Below, in pieces: positions 59,076-64,000 of a stretch of DNA of 64,000 nucleotides; within the stretch, counting starts at the first letter, position 1, and every line of letters starts with the position of its first letter. The position numbers and the translations under genes are program-made. The notes beneath the pieces were generated by a model. The model did not search any database. It was not told the DNA's origin and saw only the letters and a list, made by a program, of their open reading frames with translations. Origin of the DNA: Cannabis sativa (lineage: Eukaryota > Streptophyta > Magnoliopsida > Rosales > Cannabaceae); contig NC_083601.1 of the NCBI RefSeq assembly GCF_029168945.1, positions 21,480,160 through 21,544,159 of the forward strand, written 5' to 3'.

Positions 59076-59508
59076 TAGGCTTGAAAGGCTCAAACTATCC
59101 AACAAATGCCTAAATCATATTCCTATTGAATGTTGTCAAGGATTTCGCCTCAAAAGAATAAGACAGGCAAGTTCTAAGCTATCCAGTCAATCTTACCACA
59201 AACCATAGTAAAATAATTAAAACATATTTCACAGATCATCAAATTGCATTCTTACACATGTTATACAAGCATCCAAACTAATCCAAAGAGTTAACATAAT
59301 TAAGCACACAGTTATTTTGCAATTTCAGAGCACATTACAATAAACAGCAGCACACAATTATCCTCTAGCTTTTTGCCCATTCCTAACTAAAAACAGAAAA
59401 TTAAAGCAGAATATTAAAAATGCAGAAAATAAACTTTTTAAATCCCTCCCCCCAAACTAAAGATTCACATTGTCCCCAATGTGACATTGAAGAAAAAGGA
59501 AAGGAAAC
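59076..59508 (-). other. Element D noncoding module next to its ORF
   Basis: Minus strand: donor-like CAG|GTAAGT (59515-59507) overlapping the ORF stop, the hairpin CACATTGGGGACAATGTG (59466-59483) and AGTTTGGGGGGAGGG (about 59445-59459). These match Ath1 20000-20076 in order and spacing. Confidence 0.7.
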
Positions 59509-60451
59509 TTACCTGAGCGCCACATCAACAAGCGGTTGACGCCCGTAATAAGCGTCATGCAAGACAACTTGAAAATTGTTGTTGTACTTGCCTTCAAGCT
59601 TGGCAAGTGATGAGTTTGAACTAAAATCAGTACCAACAACATAAGACTTTGGATGATGTGCTTGGGGAGAAGCCTTTCGTAGCTCGTAGAGGATATAATA
59701 TGATGTAGATGAAATATATGGATTCATTGGTGGTTTATCAGTCAATATCATTGATGAAGTCGAATCAATGATGCTATGTTCTTCTTCATCCTCCAATGTC
59801 ACAGTTTCTACACTTTCATCTAACAACTCTTCTCCTTGTTGCTCACTCTCTACTTGGCTATCCATACCCTCACTTGTGATTTCATATTCAATGATTTCCT
59901 CTTCACAAGGATCTTGATCTTCAATTGTAGGCTCATTATCTTCCTTGTATTCAAATAATGACCCTTCTTCATTGTACCAACAACTCTCATAACTTTCATC
60001 ATTGGAGCTGTTACATTCTGAATCATGAGTCATTGAATTATCACATAAGGATCTCACCATGTCAGTTAAGCGATTAATCTCTCCTGGAAGTGATTGTAGA
60101 AGTGCTAGAAGTTGCTCCTCTTTTTCAGTTTGTTGGGATGAATTTGGGCAATAAGGTGGGTATTGGTGACTCCAACCCTGATGGATCCCAATGCCAATCG
60201 TAATCAAAATCTGCCGTATAATTCAACAGATTTATTACATCATAGCCTCTTATTAATAGAGGTGCTCCAGTTGCCTCTGCTCCATAATCAACCCAGATTC
60301 TTGTTTCATCGTTAAGTCCATTATAAAAGAGCCATGTAAAACATCCACTTGAGAAAGTGGGATAACATCTCTCTCCAAGCTCTTTAAATCTCCTCCAAGC
60401 ATAATAGAATGGTTCATTGTGTTGTTGGACAAAATCCTTAAGATATAGCAT
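59509..60451 (-). pseudogene. Element D gag-derived acidic ORF, one frameshift
   Basis: Frame one (60451-60125) begins MLYLKDFVQQHNEPFYYAWRR and keeps the second half of an Athila capsid (RFKELGERC, LFYNGLNDETRI, GYDVINLL). Frame two (60207-59509) continues with SSQQTEKEEQLLALLQS and a long Glu/Asp/Ser-rich part ending VDVALR. A single-base shift near 60175 separates them; otherwise both are open. It lacks the gag N-terminus, protease and pol. It may make a particle-associated protein or only be a remnant; the retained open frames leave this undecided. Confidence 0.7.
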
Positions 60452-60710
60452 CTGGATTTATCTTGCAGGTCAAACTCATAAGTACAACATTAGTAAAATT
60501 AAAAAAAAAAAACTAAATTAGTAATTAAAAGATAAAAATTTGAAACAACAAAATTAATACTAAAACTAAAAAGAAAAACCAAATTAGAACAAAATTTAAT
60601 TTTAAATAATATTACAAAATTTAATTTAAAAGAAACAGATTAGAAATAAGAAAAAAAAATTAACCAAAGTAGAAGTTAGTATAATTTTATGTAATATCAA
60701 TCTTTATACA

Positions 60711-60730
60711 ATTCCCCGGCAACGACGCCA
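60711..60730 (-). other. Element D primer binding site
   Basis: On the minus strand TGGCGTCGTTGCCGGGGAAT, one base different from the Ath1 site (T for C at position 6), 6 bases from the LTR. Confidence 0.8.
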
Positions 60731-60736
60731 AAAACT

Positions 60737-61940
60737 TGTTGCGAAAATTATTAATTACTACGCAAGTGCACGCAATCAAGTAGTATACTCACGCAAGTGA
60801 GGTCGAACCACAGGAAATTGGATTAATTACTAAGCTATACTTATAATTCTATTTGGCAAATCAAAAGTATTTATGATTGAAAAAGGAAGAAAGAAATTCA
60901 AGAAAATTAAAGAAACAAGTGAATATTAATCAAGATGAGAGATTAGGGAGGAGAATCCTGCTGTTAGTTTACCACAATTGTTAATGCCTAATTGCTATCC
61001 TTTTCTTGAAGTGAATGACAAATTATAAATTAACCTAACTCTTTTCAAATCTTTTAGGTTCTAAATCACATGTTCTTTAATTAATCTCTTAATTAAACTA
61101 ACTTGAAATCAACATTAAGCAATAATCTAAATGTCACATAGGCTATGCAAATACTTTCGTTTCACATCAAAACCTAGATTATCCAATTTGAGCATTCTCA
61201 ATTCTCACTTTTCAGATTTTGAATTGAGATCATAAAACATGTAGAAGGTGATCAAGCTTACACATGGAATTAAGCACAAATATAGATATTTTCACAAATC
61301 AAGACTGGAGGAATGTCAATTAATCATTAACTAGGCAAAACTTAAAACAACATTCATCATCCTCCCTAAATAGGAGTTTAGTTCAAAACATCCATAATCA
61401 AATCCATAATTAACATTGAAACAGAAAATAGCATAGAAAAATTAAAGAGAAGAGAAAGAACTAGTTGAAGCAATTGATCCGGGTCGCCACAAGCCGCTCT
61501 TCTAGCCTCCTTCTTTGTTTCTAGGGCTCCCAATCTGAATCATCCCTAATTTTCACGAGCTCTCTCTATTTAAACCAAGTCTTATCTTTAAAATTCGTGA
61601 AATTACGAAACTGCCCAAAAATCCCGTCACTGGGGTCCCCATCGTGACTGGTAATGCCCCCGTCGTGACGGGGTTAAACTTTGAAACTTCGAGATTTTCT
61701 CTGCCAGTTCCCGTCGCGACTGGCATGTTCCCTGTCGCGACTGGAACAGGCAGCGACACAATTTTTGGTTTTTCTTCTCGATTCTTTCACCACTTGTCCT
61801 CAATTCTTGTTCATACTTTTTTTAAACACCCGAGGACCTGAAACAAAAGAATCAAGCATAAAATAGCCCTAAAACTAGAAACAAAGAGTGAAAATTAACC
61901 AAAAATATGACCCAAAACTTAGACTAATTTTAGCCTAACA
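60737..61940 (-). repeat. Element D 5' LTR
   Basis: 1204 bp, about 2% different from 45531-46734. Two of its four palindromes have lost CpG. Confidence 0.92.
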
Positions 61941-62137
61941 ATGCTCTGCTATAGAAAGGAATCAAGGGCTAGCTAGAGATCTGAACGGAAGGAGTCATTA
62001 TGTTCCGCTGCACCCAATGTAAGGTTTCCTAAACTTTATATGTGTTTATTTCATTGTTTTAGAATTCATATTAGGATGTTAATGAAACATACTTGTTAGT
62101 AAATCTAGATCCTGGTAAAATATTTCCAACATAAATT

Positions 62138-64000
62138 TCATAAACAATATATATTAAATCAAGCTAATAATAATAAGTATATATTTAAATTATTACCTTA
62201 GGTTAATAATTAAAATATACACATTTAATGTTAACTCACTTCATGGAATATGAACTAATATATATATATATATATATATAATTCTACTAACTTTGGGCAA
62301 GTATTAATACCTACAATCACCAAAATATATAATATTTTTGACAGCATATAAAATTTTCTGATAAAATAATCATTGAAAATTAATAATTTTCTGACAAATT
62401 TCTAAAAAGATATATATAAATTGCTTGTAATATATTTATAATCAAAATATTAAATGTCTACCATAATATATTATTTTTCCATCAAACAATCAAGTTTTAT
62501 AATTTTACAATAACAAATAATAAAAAGATGTGAAAGTAAGAATATTGGTAGAGATTACATAGTCAAGATAAATCAAAATAAGAGAGTGATTGTCAAACGG
62601 AACAAGAAGAACCCCAAAAAAATTTCTATGATTTACGAATTTTGAAAAATCATCCAAAATTATTTGTAATAATTTTTTAACTGCATAATTATAATTAAAT
62701 TAATAATAGTTATTAAAATAAGTCAAAAATTAATTAAAAATCATCAAAAATTAGAAATTAAATTCTAATAATGCTGGAAAAAAATTGTCAAAAACGGAGT
62801 CACAAAACTACCTCACTCTCTCTCACTCTCCAGCAACCGCAAGTGGGCTTCGTCCCAGGTAGGTTGTCTTCAGCCTCCAACTGCTCCAAAATAGGTCAAA
62901 CAACCCGGGTAAGACCCAGCGTGTCCGATGGAGGTTTTCTAACCAAAAAACATCACGAAAACAGTGGGAAATTGAGGGATTTTGCTCGATTTTCTCAATC
63001 TAATCTATGGATTCAATTTCGAGTATAAATGATGGGCAATATGATAAATGTGATTGTGTAATCCAAAAGTTTCAAAACAAAGAATTTAACATAAATACTA
63101 TTGATTTTTCAACTAAATAGGAAATTGAAATATGAAGAAATAGTGGAGAATCGATTATTCATAATCAATTTCAGTTTATAATCAATAGAATTAAAAAATT
63201 TAAAATTAATTTTATAATAAAATTATATAAACAATACAACTTTAAATATGAAATTCTCATAAATATCAAACAAAATTTAGCATGCAATATATTAATATAA
63301 AGATAATTTCATGAGAAATAAAAGCCCTAACATTATAGGATCAAAACATAAAAATTTCAACATAAAATAATAACAAAATTAATATGTAATTGAAGAAAAT
63401 TAACATATGCATATCAATTGCTACATAAATTATAGTGCCTAAACTATATAAGTAAGCAATTTTATACCAAATGTTAGAAAACTACTAAACTCAAGATATA
63501 AAATTGTAAACAATATAAAACACTACAATATATATAATAATTAATTAGATATATATGTATCTGATTGATCCATATCAATTATTGTAATTTGATAGGTACT
63601 ATCAACTAAGTCCTTTCTCCCTATATCTCTAAATCAGAAGTTTTTTTATTTATCTGATTATCAAAAGAGTCTATAATCATGATGAGACAATATGTATTTA
63701 TAGAGTTAAGGAGAATTATATAACTTTAATTAAACTGGGTCTGCTCATTAAAGATTTCAGTTAACTAGAAAACTTCATACTTCTACTTCAACTAAATTTT
63801 ATACACACAGATGCTAAGTCATTAACTATTAATCACCAACAATATGGACTAATTGTCAGGGTTTATAAAACAATTAAGAAATATATAAATCACAGATCTA
63901 AACATATTCATAAAGTGCTTTAATATAGAAAACCCTAAATCATAAATCTATAAAGCCTTTGCTAAATTAAAGAAGAAGATGATGATAAAAGATCAGCGGA
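62138..64000. other. AT-rich intergenic DNA with one GC-richer patch
   Basis: (TA)12 at 62258-62281. At 62790-62960 a GC-richer patch holds an 85-codon plus-strand frame (62771-63028; VGFVPGRLSS, TTRVRPSVSDGG) with no family I recognise. The rest shows no gene. Confidence 0.45.

Larger units (their letters stand above)
45531..61940 (-). mobile_element. Element D: non-autonomous Athila-type element lacking pol
   Basis: TSD ATGCT (45526-45530, 61941-61945). LTRs of 1204 bp at both ends, oriented on the minus strand (5' LTR is 60737-61940). PBS at 60711-60730. Without element E (47545-59070 plus one TSD) the interior is only about 2.46 kb: a short gag-derived ORF, the conserved noncoding module and the polypurine tract. 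Its LTR R-U5 and its noncoding blocks are clearly related to Ath1, so it likely used Athila proteins in trans. About 25 differences between LTRs (roughly 2%) by eye, mostly transitions, make it older than Ath1 and E. Confidence 0.88.
38942..62132 (+). mobile_element. Solo LTR A (copia, probably Angela-like), split by two nested elements
   Basis: Begins TGTTGGGTTTTGTGCCCTAA and ends TTTCCAACA, with TSD TAAAT at 38937-38941 and 62133-62137 directly outside. It survives in three pieces: 38942-39332, 44231-45530 and 61946-62132 (about 1.88 kb in all). These are collinear with solo LTR C, confirming the order. Absence of a second LTR or internal domain between the TSDs makes it a solo LTR. Angela/BARE affinity rests on the start resembling TGTTGG..TATGCCCTA and on the length. 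Confidence 0.88.

Noticed and set aside
1..64000. CRISPR arrays, operons, rRNA
   Set aside because: No regular repeat-spacer structure, no bacterial gene organisation and no rRNA-like segment; all evidence points to plant nuclear DNA.

Overview
This is a stretch of flowering-plant nuclear DNA, most likely from a eudicot. It is AT-rich, full of nested plant retrotransposons (Athila and Tat gypsy lineages, copia LTRs, an L1-type LINE) and DNA transposons (hAT, Helitron, CACTA, MITEs), with one clear intron-less AP2/ERF gene. The species cannot be fixed from the sequence alone. I see no rRNA, intact tRNA, CRISPR or bacterial features. Boundaries marked by target-site duplications (TSDs) were read by eye.

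Layout. 1-11236: intergenic DNA holding a degraded hAT (3612-6325) with a Helitron inside it (3769-5655) that carries RPA1-like exons, a foldback MULE-like element (about 7880-9470) and a hAT MITE (9793-10541). 11237-22462: a complete, young Athila-type Ty3/gypsy element (called Ath1 here) with 1191-bp LTRs, broken gag, intact pol and an ORF downstream of pol. 23611-26402: a non-autonomous CACTA element. 27209-28670: a 5'-truncated L1 LINE. 31479-32200: a MITE. 32840-33460 (minus): an ERF017/ERF018-like transcription factor, the only convincing host gene. 35602-35913: a CACTA-derived MITE. 37540-38770: a copia relic.

38942-62132 is a four-level nest. A solo LTR (A; TSD TAAAT) was hit twice. 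Element B (39333-44225; TSD GATAT) landed in it and was itself hit by solo LTR C (40164-42052; TSD GTACT), of the same family as A. Element D (45531-61940, minus; TSD ATGCT) also landed in A. D is a pol-less Athila derivative and was hit by element E (47545-59070; TSD CATGG). E is a very young Tat-lineage gypsy element with gag-protease, a frameshifted RT, RNase H plus a second RNase H plus integrase, and an antisense gene with apparent introns. 62138-64000 is AT-rich intergenic DNA.

Most unusual signal. Ath1 and its short relative D each carry four CpG-rich perfect palindromes just upstream of the LTR TATA box. The sequences differ (CCGCGG-centred in Ath1, TCGCGA-centred in D), but the centre-to-centre spacing is the same: 21, 50/51, 21 bp. 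Ath1 repeats the array as six palindromes (21/50/21/50/21) between pol and its downstream ORF. The two elements also share noncoding modules: a splice-donor-like CAG|GTAAGT, two stem-loops (GGGA-capped except for one AGGG in D), internal copies of the polypurine-tract motif, and an identical 23-nt block. How they would work together is inference: LTR-driven gag-pol, a possible internal promoter for the downstream ORF, and shared replication or packaging signals that would let D be mobilised by Ath1-like elements.
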